From the NCBI GenBank assembly GCA_015680685.1, contig MNCI01004501.1, positions 283,979 through 347,978 of the forward strand: a DNA stretch of 64,000 bases, read 5' to 3'. The notes beneath the pieces were generated by a model. It made no database searches. It was not told the DNA's origin and worked only from the letters and a program-made list of their open reading frames with translations. The DNA is from Gnetum montanum (lineage: Eukaryota > Streptophyta > Gnetopsida > Gnetales > Gnetaceae). Position 1 is the first letter of the stretch, and each line of letters begins with the position of its first letter. Below are positions 34,379 through 47,300 of this stretch, one piece after another. The position numbers and the translations under genes were made by a program.

Positions 34379-35612
34379 TGTTGATCTTTTGGTATCTCGA
34401 AACATTAAGGAAAATGAAGTACAATAATGTTTGTATGATTTTTATGTTTATAGGAGCAAGAGCAAAGAACTCAAGGACTCACAAGCAACTTAGGAATCAT
34501 AAGGACTCAAGGGAGCATAGATGAATATAAAAAACTCAAACAAAATATATCTATTTTTATTAAGGATGATTCCTAAATGTTTTGGCATATTTCAAAGTGT
34601 TTCTAGCTCATTTTGATGAGTCTAGAAGATTATAAGATCTATGAGAACTTGTTTGGAGACATCCAAAGGGTTCCAAAATTAAAATTAGTTTCATTTTTTG
34701 TCACTATGGAAGATATGTCTTTCCCATACCAAAGATGTCTTTCTAGTAGGTAGCACAGGCAAAGACATCTCTATAAAATAGTAGATGTCTTTCATGAGAC
34801 AAAGATGTCTTTCTCTAGACAAAGACATCTTCACAGAGTGTAGGCCAAATTCAAAAAGACATCTCTTATCAAACAAAGATGTCTTTCCAAAACAAAGACA
34901 TCTTCCCAAAATAGAAGGAAAATTTAGAAAGATGTCTCAAGAATGAAGAAGACATTATCCATAACCATTAGTGATCATTGCCTAGCCATTACGCAAGTTC
35001 CAATTTGGATTTAGAAACATAGTAGCTATAAGAAGAAATCATATGCATTGGGAAATGGGCAAGCCTTGTTTTATTCATTTTATAATCATTTGCAATCATT
35101 GAATTATTTGTTACTCCTCATTGTCTTATTATTTTGACATTGTAAAGTGTGATGTACCTAACTATACAAGGATTAGCAAGATAAGTTACAATTATTCCTT
35201 GGAATTCTTGTTCTTGTTGCCCTATAAGATTGATGTGTTTGGGCATGTCAAGATCTTATGGGATTGAGTTGTTGGTGCTATGGTATAACACTCTGGTATG
35301 GAGCTCAAAATTATAAAGGTTGTGGAAGCCTTGAAACTACCTTTCAAAGCCTAAGAGGGCCTTGTGGGGTTGCGTGATTGGTGTTGTAGTACAACACTCT
35401 AGAGTAGGGCTTGAAGACTATATAGGATGTGGACCCTTCAACCATATTTTGAGAGTAACAAAGTCCAAAGGTGTTCCTGCAATCTACCCTCTGAGTGTGG
35501 ACTACCCAAGTTGGGGAACCATGTTAAATTTTGTGTGTGTGCTTTGTATCTTTAAGTTTTATGTTGGGGAACTTATTCATCCCTTACCCCCTTCTAAGTT
35601 CAATGATCCACA
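34379..35612 (+). repeat. 3' LTR of element F
   Basis: 1234 bp, TGTTGATC...GATCCACA. U3 (34715-34945) has more than ten copies of GATGTCTTT or its complement AAAGACATC. A TATA-like 'gactatatagg' lies near 35417. Confidence 0.85.
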
Positions 35613-37706
35613 CTATGAAACACAAAAAAATGACTTCTGGTTAACATCTAACAAATGAAGCCATTTCAAAAATCTAGAGTAACTAACAACACTAACACCT
35701 TCAAATAAGCATGCTCTATTTTTCAAATCTTCTCTTTTCAACTCAATCATAGGGAAGAATACCACCCATATTGATACCTTATGAGCACTAACCCATTTTT
35801 CATCTTTTTTTGTACACCATTTTTATATTTTTTTTATTTTCTTAACTATTTTATTATTTATTTTCTATTTTTTCTTTTTTTCTTCCTTTTTTACAGTATT
35901 TCTCTTATTTTATAGGAATCTTTGATTTTGACAATACTGTTATTAATACTAAGAGTTAAATAATGAAAATATTAATGTAATGATTAATTTGCTAAATAGT
36001 CAATTTTTTTATGTTGAATTATGGCCTCTATTAACAAATTGTCAATTTTCTCATGGTAGCAGGTAGTGGATCCATGACATCCATCTATTTCATCTATTCT
36101 CTCAAAGGCTCTGCATCTTAGGAGCATGAGATCCTCCCAATTGCAACTAAAATTAGCCAATTATCTTGCTACCCAATGGCCTCAAAAATAACCAAGAAGA
36201 AATAAAAAAGGACATAACCTCAAGAGAACTTGTCATATTATATTTGCAACTTCTTTCTCTAGTGTTATAATTCTTCTCCATTGGTATATCACCACTCATA
36301 ACTATTGACCATTAAAGGAAGCACTTCTTTACATGGTATGATTTTTGTGGAAAAAAAAAGTAATTGAAGAAAAAATAAAAACATAAACAACAACATGAGA
36401 ATTTAAATCATACTCCTTAAACATAATAATGAGCTACAAGCATTGGTTATGCGGCTGAAAAGACATGTTACTCATGCCTAAATGCATCCCTCTAACTAAG
36501 GTCCTTTTTATCTTTCTTATTATCTTGGAGTGGTGGTTCTCATTTGGGAATTATCATCAACTTCTAATGGTCAAAAGTATATAATATGACAATGCAAAGT
36601 CACTAAAAGTGAACTTGATCTAGACTAAGGCTAGAATAGTCTTAGATCATCTTAATCACATACTTCACAAGGACTTCATGTGATATAAATGTAGATCTCT
36701 TATCATTCTCTCTCTACCATCATTCTTAATCCATAGCATACCATTCCACTACCTCATATCATGGCTAATTAATACATTTGTTATGATGATCCCATAATCC
36801 TATGACATTTACTTCATTGGATATGAGTTTTAACTTGAAATGATCATTACTCATCCTTGGTTCCTATTGACTCCTTGTGATGGGGACATGTAATGACATC
36901 ATGGGCGTACACTTTCTTTGGAGAGGACTCACTTGTGTTTTCTTTTATCTCCCTTAAGTTAAAATTCCTATCCATCAGTAGTTTGAGCAATCAATCCCAT
37001 TGACTTGCATTCAAATATCTACATTTGCTTGATTTTGGCATTTTAAATTCATCCAAGTATGTTTGAATAATTTCTCCCAAGCCTACATAATCCTCTTCCA
37101 TGTCATTTTGATCATTCCACGTTTTTCTAACTTCCATTGGGCTCTTATTTCATCTCAGAACCTATCAAAATTCCTTCAATTTTCATATTCCAAGTTTAGC
37201 AAAGAATAATTGTGTTAATGCAACACCATTGATATAGTGGGATAAGTCGACGAAGCCTTATTGAAGAAACATAAAAATACATATATATGCATGATATTTA
37301 GCCAATTTTGCATCATTTCCACACATAGTAAGAGGATTTTTTGTAATTTTTCTAGGCTAAAGAGCCTTTCAAGCACCCTAACTTTCAAATCATTAATCCA
37401 ATTGCTCCCATTTTTTATTATCATTCTACTAGAGGTAAGCTCTATATCATAAGATACATAAACCTTTAGTTTCTTGCATAAAATTTTTTAAAATTTTCCT
37501 AACTCTCCAAGGTTAACCCATTAAAATAATATTAAATTACTTATCCTAAAAAATGGTTAAACGTAATAAATAGACTGTAATAGCCAAAAAATAAAATAAT
37601 ATTAATATAATGTGCCAACCAAGAAGATAAATAAGCCTAAACATAACCTAATCTAATAAAAAGGATATCAAAATAAGGGTTATGGAATTTATGTTTATGA
37701 TTATAG
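35613..37706 (+). other. spacer of element B between integrase and aORF
   Basis: Non-coding. It begins with the end of the integrase frame and 'caatcatagggaagaatacc' (~35743), matching 'aagtcatcggggagat' in C (48581). Very T-rich at 35800-35910. It ends in 'tgtttatgattatag' (37706), the splice-acceptor-like sequence in front of the aORF. Confidence 0.6.
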
Positions 37707-40529
37707 CTTATACCAAAGTGAGGACCACAAGTAGGAGGGCCTTCATAGCCTAGGTAGAAGTGACTAACAAAAGGAATGGGATAGTATTAGCAATTACAAT
37801 AGCCCTAAGAAAAGGCATCTGAAGTAATGCATGCCATAGGATCCCTTCGAGAGAAGCCTAAAGTGGAATCTATTTGCTAGATTTCCACTATAGAAAGTAG
37901 CTAGTCAAGGGAAGATGAAGGTCTTAGGCCAAGATCTAACTTAGAGGCCACTCTAACAAAGGCCTTCTTGGAAAATATTAGGATCATTAAGGTCCAAAGT
38001 TCTATTCTTTGAGAGTTGAAGTTTGAGTCATTCTTAGTGTTAGCACCAAAAGAGGTCTGTATATAATTAGAGGTCATCCATATGCCCCATTCTCTCTAAT
38101 AGTGGAGAATGGTACATGGGGAAACCTAATTATTCTAAAATAATCAATAAGTAGATGCATCAGTGAAAATAAAAGACATCACCATATCCTAATTGGTTGA
38201 GGCCATTACAAAGGACGTTAGTTTGTCAAACACTAGGGCCAAATTTATTGAGATCTTAAAACAAGCAAACCTAGAAGATAAGAAAGAATGGATCCAATAA
38301 TTCTATGGAGGAATCACAAGGAGTATGGTGATCCCACAAAGGAAGAGCATGCATACTTCAAGATAATAGGCTACCACTTAAATTTAATAGTAAGGCCTAG
38401 CAAGGTGATGGTCTTCTCCTCACGGGCATGCATCACTCTAAGAAGAAAATTTCCCATTAACCTTTCCCAACATAGTTTCCTAGAAACTAAAAATCATTTT
38501 AAAGAAAATAAGAAGGGAAGGAAGATGCTTCCCTTTCTATGCAAAATCCACAAATTATGCAAAAGGGGAGGGATAGCTCACTATTCTAATGACATGGTTC
38601 ACCATACTCTTGTCTCATATTGGTAGAAGATGATCAAAGATAAGGTAGTATCTAAGTTGTAGGAGGAGGAGCAGCCACCACCACCACCTGGAAAAAAAAA
38701 ACAAAAAATGATCACAATTGTAGAATGCATCAAAAATATTTGATAGAAATATTTGCAGCAATAGCAAGACTTTGTAGATGATTTAGAATCATCTATCTAC
38801 CATCTAGCCATGAGCCACTTAAATAAGATCGCAAGGATCATCAACTAGATGAATAGTGAGACTGCCTCGATATTCTTAGCTAAAAGGAGCCAAGTGTCCA
38901 CAAGGCCCAATTCAAGCAACTGAGAGGTCACATTATTCATCCTTGGATAAACATTTCCTGAAATTTTATAAAATTTTGTAGCCTTCTTTGTAATGTTAAA
39001 GGAAGGTGAGGGAGAAATTGTCCTAGTCATGTAGCACAAAGGCTAAGAGATAGTGATGGAGATGATGGATAATATGATTTTTGAAGTCCTAAATATCCCT
39101 ACAATGTCAATACCTAACATTGCTACAATGGCAAAAATCCATGCATCTACATGAGCAACAAGTCCAACATGAGGATTTGTTGGAAAGATTGGTTGGAACT
39201 AGGTAACTACTTCTAAAGGTCTTAGATCTCCTAGATGATATCATTGCGAAGTAGCTATAGTTTCTCAAGATAAGGAGAAAACTACTTATTTTCAACACAT
39301 AACTAAAGGAGGTCATCATAGCCAATCAATGATTGACAATCAAAGTTGCTGAGTTATGCAGCCTTCTCCTTGACCTTGCAATTCTTTGGCCTCATCTTAT
39401 CAGTGATGAAGTTTTCTAATAGCTTCAACAAAGATATGAAGAGGCCAAGGATGCAAAGAAGGCAAGGATCTTCCACACATACTTGTTAGAAGCCATGGCT
39501 TTCAACACTAACAAGGACCTATCATAGGTTCAAAAAGAAAACTTGATCCTTATAAAGAATGATCACCACCTATGTAATGCTAAGCAACAAAAAAACTACA
39601 TGGTTGAATTGATATGCTAGCAACAAGAGCAACTTTCCACAATAAACCTTAATCTGAGAAGATTGGCAACTAAAAACTAGAATTTCTCAATGGAGAAAGT
39701 TCATGATATTTCCTAAAAAATAGCCATTGAGATAGCCTCATGGAAGAATGAAGCCCTGAAATTCAAACATGTAAAGAATTATTATAGTAACTAGGTTAGG
39801 CTCCTCAAGGAGATCAATGAGAATGAAATTCAAATGATGAAGGTAAAGATGAAAAAGAAACTTCAACAACTCTAGAAAACAAGTAACATATGCTAGCACT
39901 TCTTTGATGAACTAAATGCATTCAATAAGAGTGAAATCCACATGAAGAAGTTGTAAATTGAAGATATGACAAAGTACATGTAGCTCACCAACCTCTATTA
40001 TGCAAACTTAGTAATGCTAATAGTAGGGAGATCAAGGTCTAAACTAGAAAAGTAGTTTACCAGTTCCTATCTCCTCTATTAGGTAGAATTCAAGATCCAT
40101 AAGGAGACAAAATAGAAGTTGGAGATATCCAACATGAAGCTTGACATTCTCAGAAGTAGATTCACTAATCAAAAATATGTTCCTAAGAACCTAGCCAAGA
40201 GGATGAATGACTACCAGAAGCTATAGAACCTTGTAAGGACATTCAACATAGAAAGTAAAACCTATGTAGCGAAGGTATTAATGTGAAGGAACTATTTTAT
40301 TCAATGCTCTGTCCATGGAACATTCTCACACTAGTCCACATTGGCAAAATTGAACAGACCATTAATAACTCATGGAGCAAAGGAAAAAAGGATGAAATCA
40401 CTTCTAGATGCTTTCAAGATTTTGAAAGAAGCAGCGGTAGCATTAGGTCAACCTCAATCTCTAGCAACATCAAGATGGAATGAGGGACCATTAGAGTGAT
40501 AGGAGCCTCCACCTCTAGGCACTGTCTAA
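37707..40529 (+). pseudogene. Athila aORF, PF20167-like plus coiled coil (element B)
   Basis: About 941 codons, collinear with the H and C copies. The start codon has decayed (CTT), then I-P-K-stop-G-P-Q, against M-V-S-K-R-G-Q in H. The domain around residue 194 (38288-38626, open) shows Y-F-K-I-I-G-Y-H-L, then S-R-A-C-I-T-L, and ends L-P-F-L-C-K-I-H-K-L-C-K-R-G-G-I. After that comes a long charged coiled-coil-like region to ~40480, and the end E-P-P-P-L-G-T-V with TAA at 40527. Many TAG stops. Function unknown; it lies where env-like ORFs are described in Athila. Confidence 0.7.
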
Positions 40530-40764
40530 GACTTCATCACATCTTCAACATTTCTGTAGGTTCCTATGAAGATTTTGTAAAGTGTCCAATTTTGTTATAA
40601 TAGACAATCATTTTTGTAAATAATATACAATTTGATACTCTGCATTAGTTAGAAGTGTGTTTGTGTATGCTTCTATTAATAAATTTCACACCTTCCAATT
40701 TTGTAAGAAGCTCAATCCTACTTTTGTTCACTCAAGCATGAGTTTTCAATTAGTCATGGGGGTA
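40530..40764 (+). other. 3' untranslated end of element B
   Basis: After the aORF: 'ttagtcatgggggta' at 40750-40764 is the purine-tract remnant directly before the 3' LTR, as in A (21255-21267) and C (53501-53513). Confidence 0.6.
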
Positions 40765-41650
40765 TGATGAGACATTAATAAGATAGGTTGTGTTAATGTA
40801 TGTCCATTAATGTAGCCCCATCGACATATCCCTATTGACATATGGTAGATGTGTTGATGTAGATACGTTGATGGTAACATAGTCAGTACCTATATAAATG
40901 AGTGTACTCATCACATTTATGGTACATTTTAGTCATAGCCTCAGCAAAATTCTTGTAGTTTGTTCTTTCTAGAGTAGAATACTTTATCTCTGAGTGTCCA
41001 CAGTGTTAATCCAAGAGATTCTATGGAGTTTTATTCAAGTGGCTATGTACCTAAATGCATTAGCATGAACAAAAATAAAATTAATATTTACTACATCCAT
41101 TATAGCACTTAGATTAGTTTACTGTTTATGTTCAACACATTACTTTCCATGCACTTTACATTTATGCTATTAAATAGTTAAGATAATTAATCATAAATAT
41201 GTGAGTATGCTCACTTCAAGCATAATGTATTAATTCCTGGTAATCCTAGCAATGGATATTTGGTAGGCCTAGTAATAGCCACTTTGTAACGTAGTAGTAT
41301 TAATACTAGTTCAAGATGTGTACGGAAAGTGGAAACAAATACTCTATGTTAGGATAGTTAGTTATTAAATTAGTTGATTAGTTAGATAATTAATTGTTAA
41401 ACCTTTACTTAATTATCTAGCCATTAGGAGAAAAATATATTAAAAATACACATCATATGACTTAACCACACTTAATCATACGTACAGCTAAGACAAGGAT
41501 GGATTAAGAATACAATAACCTTGCAACTCCATGATACACTATTTAGTAATATTGTCCACTTTGATAAATTAGCCTACAAAATTTGAATGGATTACTAGTG
41601 AACATTTGTGATTCGTATGGTTGAACATAGGGAATACCTTCTACTCATAA
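40765..41650 (+). repeat. 3' LTR of element B
   Basis: 886 bp, TGATGAGACATTAATAAG...TACTCATAA. It pairs with 23868-24754. It is followed at once by protease-region sequence of C with no primer site, showing that it is a 3' LTR lying inside C. Confidence 0.8.
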
Positions 41651-41969
41651 AAATCAAATATCACTAAATGTATACACTGTCATATTAACACATGCAATCA
41701 CAAATTGGATTAAGGTAGAACATCTTCCTAGGAAAAAAAATAATGCTAGATGTCCTTTCATTTATTTGCATATTGCAAAAAATGATCTGTGAAAAGCTCT
41801 ACTAGACTCAATTTTTGGTATGAACTTAATTTTCCAAGAAATATACAAAACTTGAAACTTTCCTCCACTTAAAAAATGTAACATCAAGTTAGAGCTTACT
41901 AATCAATCCAACATTATTTCCCTAGAATTGGTGGAGGATATTATGACCACTGTGTATAAATTCTCATAT
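41651..41969 (+). pseudogene. protease of element C, first part
   Basis: Resumes C after B. Reads N-W-I-K-V-E-H-L-P near 41700, then A-L-L-D-S-I-F-G-M-N-L-I (41806-41841), where the Gly of D-S-G is ATT (Ile). Then K-C-N-I-K-L-E-L-T-N-Q. Cut at ~41969 by insertion G. Confidence 0.8.
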
Positions 41970-44900
41970 TGTTGGTACATTTTTTGTCATTTCTAACTTT
42001 ATAATGTTGTAGTGTTGAAAGTAAATTATCAATGAACAGAAAGAAGAGATTAAGACTGAAAGGAGATTCCATGATAAAAGAAGAGATGGTTCCTAAGCTA
42101 AAGAGCTATGGAGGTATTAAAGCTTTAATAGTGGTTTATGTTCCTTGAAGTATTTCCAAGTGTTCATGTAATAATCTCAAAAAGATCTTGAAATAATAGC
42201 TTTTATGGATTATAAAATCTAGTTGAACGAGCTAGCTTAACTTATTACTTTAGAAAAAAAAATTTAGTTTCAATTCCTTTTTGGTACTAGCACATAAGCT
42301 ATTATTTCATTAAATTTCTACAATTACAAAAGGAACAAGATGAGCTATGCTAAGGCTATTAGAAGTAGAAAAGTTTTTAACCATGGGAAATCTTGTAAGA
42401 AACAAGCTTCATTGCACTCAATTTAAACCTAGTGCTTCCATTAGCTACAGTTTATTTCACTTTTAGTTTCACATTAGCTCCATAGAATAAGGATCTAGGA
42501 TTATGAAGGAAGAGAAGGCATAGCAAAGATATTTAATTAGTAAAAACAAAAGGAAAGGAAGCTTTATAAGCCATTATCAATGTATCTAGCTTATTTGGAG
42601 TGTTATGACTATAATGGCTTGAAGAATAGCTTAATATAAACATGTTGGCCTCACAAGCTATTTTGATTAGTCTCTAGTATCAAAACTTTAGATAAATGAT
42701 AAAAAGTCTAAGCTATAGTATTATGCATAATAAGAAGCAAAAACATCTCATAAGCTTTGTGATACTGGTCTAATAAAGAGCTTTTAGACATTCACAAATT
42801 CTTATCTAGATGAGATTCACTCATTTAAGTACTTAAAAAGCACATCATAATCTTCCAACATCAGCTTTCCACATCAATATAGAGCCAAGAAATTTTCAAA
42901 CCTAAGCTATACATGTGCATGCCTCCACATTAGCATGCTAATAAGCTTGTTCATAAGAATGATTTTTATCACTATAGATCACTCTGTCACATGGCAAGCT
43001 ACCATGTCAGCATTTAGATGGAGCTTGTTTTTTTTATCTAGATAAGTTTTTTAGCCTCTACCATATCATCTTCTATACATGTCAACATGACATTAGTAGT
43101 GACACATCATTAGCTAGAGGAATTGCATCTTTCATCTAGATGGATTTGGCTTCATCTACGATGTCATCTTTTGCAAACATTATCATATACCATGCCTCAT
43201 ACATGTTAGTTGGAGTCCAAGTTAACATACCATATCAACATTTCCACATTAGCTTCTATCACATCATCATGATATCAACAAGTTTCCATGTTAGCTTCTA
43301 GAGGTGACTTGTAAGTACAATTACTAACTCGATGAATTAGTTTTGCCACATCAGCATATGTCATGTCAGCATAACTTTCATGCCACATCAGCTCATAGAA
43401 CTAGGTTGTGAAGGCAAAATTCATCCCTATAATGTTGCTTTGCCATGTCATCAATGCCACAATGAATTTTCCACTTCAGCTTCCTACCATGTCAACTTTT
43501 TGAATCAATTTGAAGGATTAAATCTCCTCTACAAACTAGCTCTACCACATAAGCTTTAAGATATTAGCATATGCCATGATAGTGTTAGTAACATAATTGT
43601 GATGTCAACACTATGTCATGTTAGCATGTATAGTTTTTTTGTAAAGATAAAGTTCACCTTCATGAACTAGCTCTGCCACCTTAACATAGCACCACATCAT
43701 CGTTGGTACTTCAACACCATATCATATTAGCATGTAGAGCTCATTCATGAGGCTACATTCTAGTCTCATTAAAGAGTAAATGAGGCTTAGTCCACTGAAT
43801 CAAATCATTACAAGAAGTTACTTAGTGGATAGAAATTAAATTACTTTAAAACTAAATTCAATGAATCATGATCTCTTTAAGAAATATAGTTATCATTGAA
43901 GGAGCTCAAAATATGGAGGATTTATGGGACAATTATTCCATGTCATATATGAACAGGACTCTTGGAAACTATAGCATTTAATTTTTATGGTTATTGTAAC
44001 TAAATTCTTGTAGCGGTTGTAACTAATTTTAATTTCCCATGATGTTTGTAACTACCAAGAAGCCACTATAAAAGGAGCTTCAAGGGTAAAATAAATGAAT
44101 AAGAAACTAAGAAGATATATTGAAGATTACTTGTAAAAATGGTTTGCTAATTACATCATCAATTCATCTGATTTTTAAAAATATTATCAGTTCTTTTTTT
44201 CTTCTCATTTTGTCTTAGTTGCTTAGCTAATAATTTAGATAGTACTATGCTTGGCATTTAATTTTGGGATTTTTTGATTGCTCTTATAGCTCTATTTTCT
44301 TGAAATTCTAGACTTCTATTAGTTAACCATGTAAGAGCTTATATTTTTCCTTGAAAAGAATATTGAGAAATTTAACAATAATGTCTTTTACAAAATTTCT
44401 TATTTGAGTCTAGAGAATCTAGAAAATCTTTGATATTTTGAGATGACTTGAAATAGCTTCCATTTTAATTTTTTTTCTTTCATGTTAAATCTTGAAATTG
44501 TTATACCTTATCTAAAAGCTTAATATTGCAATTCTTTACAACTATTAACTAGCCATATAAGAGCTTTAAGTTTTTCTTTTACAAAGCTTTTTGGCATTTT
44601 AATAAGAGTGTCTTTTATGAAATTTCTTATTGAGCTTAAAGGGTTTGAATAATTGTAATACTTTGGATTAAATTGAAATAACTTTATTTTGACATATTTT
44701 CATCTTTATTATATCTCACTTAAATATTTGAGATTCCACAAAAATTTACTTTTTTTCTTTTTCTCTTTCAAAATCCATTAAATCTTGCTCTATTTATAAT
44801 TTTCTTGTGAATATTTCTCTCTAAGGAAAACTAGGACAGATTTTTGTAGAATTGTGATTAAGAATTTTGGTGAAATTTTATATGTTTAAAGCAATGTACC

Positions 44901-45224
44901 ATAGGAACTATATAGACTAAGTGACTTGACAAAATAGGAGTCTTTAATGACTCATAGTATTCAACAAGGTTAGCTAGATTTTTGAATTAATATCTAGTTA
45001 TACTTTAATTCACAAATCCAACCATTTCAATAATCATAATAGAAAATACACATTTACACTTAGTTTACTCTATTACCATTAATTTTATTTGGAGGTATTT
45101 GGCCCTTGGTGTTTCTAGAGACCAACAAACACTTAACCTCAAGTTTGAAGGAACACCTTCATTTCTTGTGATTCTAGTTAGAAGGCCAAAGTAAAATGTT
45201 GATTGTCCCAAATGATTGCCAATA
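41970..45224. mobile_element. unclassified ~3.25-kb insertion G (possible solo LTR)
   Basis: Splits the protease of C. Left edge is 'ctcatat' then TGTTGG; right edge is 'ccaata' then CATAC. CATAT/CATAC may be a mutated 5-bp target duplication. No coding frame of note. Between ~42850 and 43740 it is packed with variants of CCACATCAGCAT and CATGTCAGCAT. A promoter-like 'ctataaaaggag' lies at 44066. No long internal direct repeat was seen, so it may be a single long LTR or a gene-less element. Edges uncertain by some tens of bases. Confidence 0.55.
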
Positions 45225-45890
45225 CATACCTAGTGGATTTTCCAATTATTCATATCAAAAACTACAAGGGAAACTTCCTAATTATCATGGGAAGATATTA
45301 GTTAAATACAATTGATACTAAGAAAAGAATCAAAGATCTCTTCTTGAAAACCTCAAAGGAAAATAAATTTGGAAAGATTGAGAAGAAGAGGATTCTATGC
45401 ATAATGTACAGTAACACAAGGTGCTATTGTTTGGAGAAAATATGGACTATAAAAAGCACATCCATTATAGTATGTAAGAAGTATACCAAAGCTACAATAT
45501 ATACAAAGGTGCCTATATGTAGTAGCCATAAAACAAGAGGGTAACTAGTGGTTGACTATAAATGATAGCTCTAGTTCCATAATGCGCATAAAACTAACTA
45601 AAATTATTATAAGTACTTATATGAATAAGATGAATGAAATGAAGTAGATCCAAAACTAACTCTTGAAAGAACAATATATGAAAGAAGTAGAAATGGATTA
45701 GGAATAGCTAGAAATCCTTGATATTTCTTGAAAAAAGCCCTTAGAATTTAAATCCTTATTGATATCTCTAGAGCATGTATTTCTTGATAATGGAAAACCA
45801 GTAATCATTAATGTCCATATTACTAAAAAATTAAAAGCTATTAAAATTAGTTAAGAAATGGCTAATAGATTTTGCTTGATCATATGATGA
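45225..45890 (+). pseudogene. protease of element C, second part
   Basis: Continues after G: V-D-F-P-I-I-H-I-K-N-Y, then F-L-I-I-M-G-R (~45270-45295), matching F-L-I-I-M-G-R-A-W in A. A 66-codon open stretch (45344-45544) carries K-R-I-L-C-I-M-Y-S. It leads toward RT with several stops. Confidence 0.7.
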
Positions 45891-46620
45891 ATTAATAGGA
45901 ATAGATCCATGCATATGCTAGCATCATATCTATACAAAATCCACTATTAAATCTAATAGGCACATGTAAAGAAGGTTAAATCCAAAACTATGAGAAATTG
46001 TTAAAAATGTAGTTGAAAATATTCTTAAAGTAGGATTCATCTATTTAGTAGTAGACAATGAGTGGATAAGTCCACTTTTTATTATACCAAAGAAAGAAAA
46101 ATAATGATGAGTCTGTATAAACTTCAAGCTGTTGAACATGGCTACATTTAAATATCATTTTTCATTACTATTTGTAGACCAAGTATTGGACACAATTGTA
46201 GGGCATAGCTATTATAGTTTTTTGGATGGGTATAGTGGGTATAATCAAATAGAAATGGGTTTATAAGATTAGGCCAAAATAACCTTCATAACTTCCTAGG
46301 TAACGTTTGCACACAAAATGATGTCCTTTGATCTATGTAATGCTGCTACAACCTTCCAATTCTAGTTCTAAATATCTTTTAGCAAAAAATTTGTAGTGGT
46401 AATGAAGTCTTCATGGATAAATTCTCTACCTATAATATTGATTTTGAACAAGAATTGGACCATCTTTAGTAGGTACTATAATAGTGTGTGAAGACAAACC
46501 TCTAGCTTAACTAGTAAAAAAGCCACATGATGATTTAAGATGGAATTATTATAAGGCATATAATTTTAGGAAAAGGAATTAAGATGAACCTTTAAAAATA
46601 ATGGTTATTCAAGAAGTCAC
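45891..46620 (+). pseudogene. reverse transcriptase of element C
   Basis: Blocks: V-G-F-I-Y-L-V-V-D-N-E-W-I-S-P (~46028-46070), I-I-P-K-K (~46080), Y-Y-S-F-L-D-G-Y-S-G-Y-N-Q-I (~46210-46252), A-K-I-T-F-I-T-S (~46273), F-D-L-C-N-A-A-T-T-F (~46327-46357). The YXDD box reads F-M-D-K (46410-46421), with the second Asp replaced by Lys. Stops at conserved Gln positions as in B. Confidence 0.85.
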
Positions 46621-47300
46621 TAGATAACCTCAAACTGTCAAAGATGTAAGGTTATTCCTTAGTCATACTAGTTACTATTTGTGTTTTATTGAAAGCTTCT
46701 ATAAGATCATCAAACTACTAGTTGAGCTTACCAAGAAGGATGTATTCTTTAAATGAACCAATAAAAGAAAATAGGCATTTGAATACTTAAAGTATAAGTT
46801 CATGGAAATAGCAATTCTATGAGTCCTTGGTTGGTTCAAACCTTTCCACATCATAATAGATGCATCCAACTATGCATTGAGAGTAGTACTCACACAAATG
46901 GATGATCAAAATATTCATATTATATCTATTATATAATTATGAGCATTGTTGATGAACAACTCAACTACACACCACTACAAAAATGAAAATTCTGTTAGTG
47001 ATGTATGCTCCAAAGAAATTCAAGCACTATGTGCTTGGATATCCAACTTTTGTGCACATTGATTATAGTGCAATTTTTTTCTTGATGAAAAAGTTAGTAG
47101 TGAGTCCTCATGTTATATGGTGGATGATGATCTTGTAGGAGTTTGATCATAAAATTGTGGATAGAAAGAGGATGGAAAATGTAGTTACAAATCATTTGTC
47201 TTGGCTATGGTGGGAAAGTAATGATAACAAAGATCTCTTATTCAATCAATTTTTAGATGAATTTTTCTTTGCTAAGGTAACTAAAGTTCATGCAGCAATG
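46621..47300 (+). pseudogene. RNase H of element C
   Basis: H-I-I-I-D-A-S-N-Y-A-L-R-V-V-L-T-Q (~46849-46899) corresponds to the D-A-S-D-Y-A-I-G-A-V-L block of Ty3-type RNase H. Later blocks lie in other frames: Y-A-P-K-K-F-K-H-Y-V (~47005-47035) and the end near 47200. Decayed. Confidence 0.7.

Larger units (their letters stand above)
29630..35612 (+). mobile_element. SIRE-like copia element F, gag only
   Basis: 5983 bp with LTRs 29630-30963 and 34379-35612. It has a tRNA-iMet-type primer site, a decayed gag and a purine tract, but no protease, integrase, RT or RNase H; 32546-34378 shows no pol motif. This is the layout of non-autonomous gag-only LTR elements. It lies just after the integrase end of B. 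Flanking 5-mers (CCATA, CTATG) do not match, so the target duplication is lost or the 3' flank suffered a small deletion. Confidence 0.85.
23868..41650 (+). mobile_element. Athila-like element B with nested F
   Basis: 17.8 kb between LTRs at 23868-24754 and 40765-41650, of which 6.0 kb is the inserted copia element F. The remaining ~11.8 kb holds gag, protease, RT, an integrase stub, a spacer and a full-length decayed aORF. RNase H and most of integrase were lost by internal deletion near 29110. B splits the gag/protease junction of C: C reads 'ttcaaacctaa' before and 'aaatcaaatatcac' after, and the uninterrupted sequence is seen in B itself at 27411-27435. The target duplication is not resolvable because the 3' LTR end is mutated. 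Confidence 0.85.

Noticed and set aside
29625-35617. Target-site duplication for element F
   Set aside because: CCATA on the left and CTATG on the right match poorly; I do not claim a duplication, and a small deletion of B sequence at the right edge seems likely.
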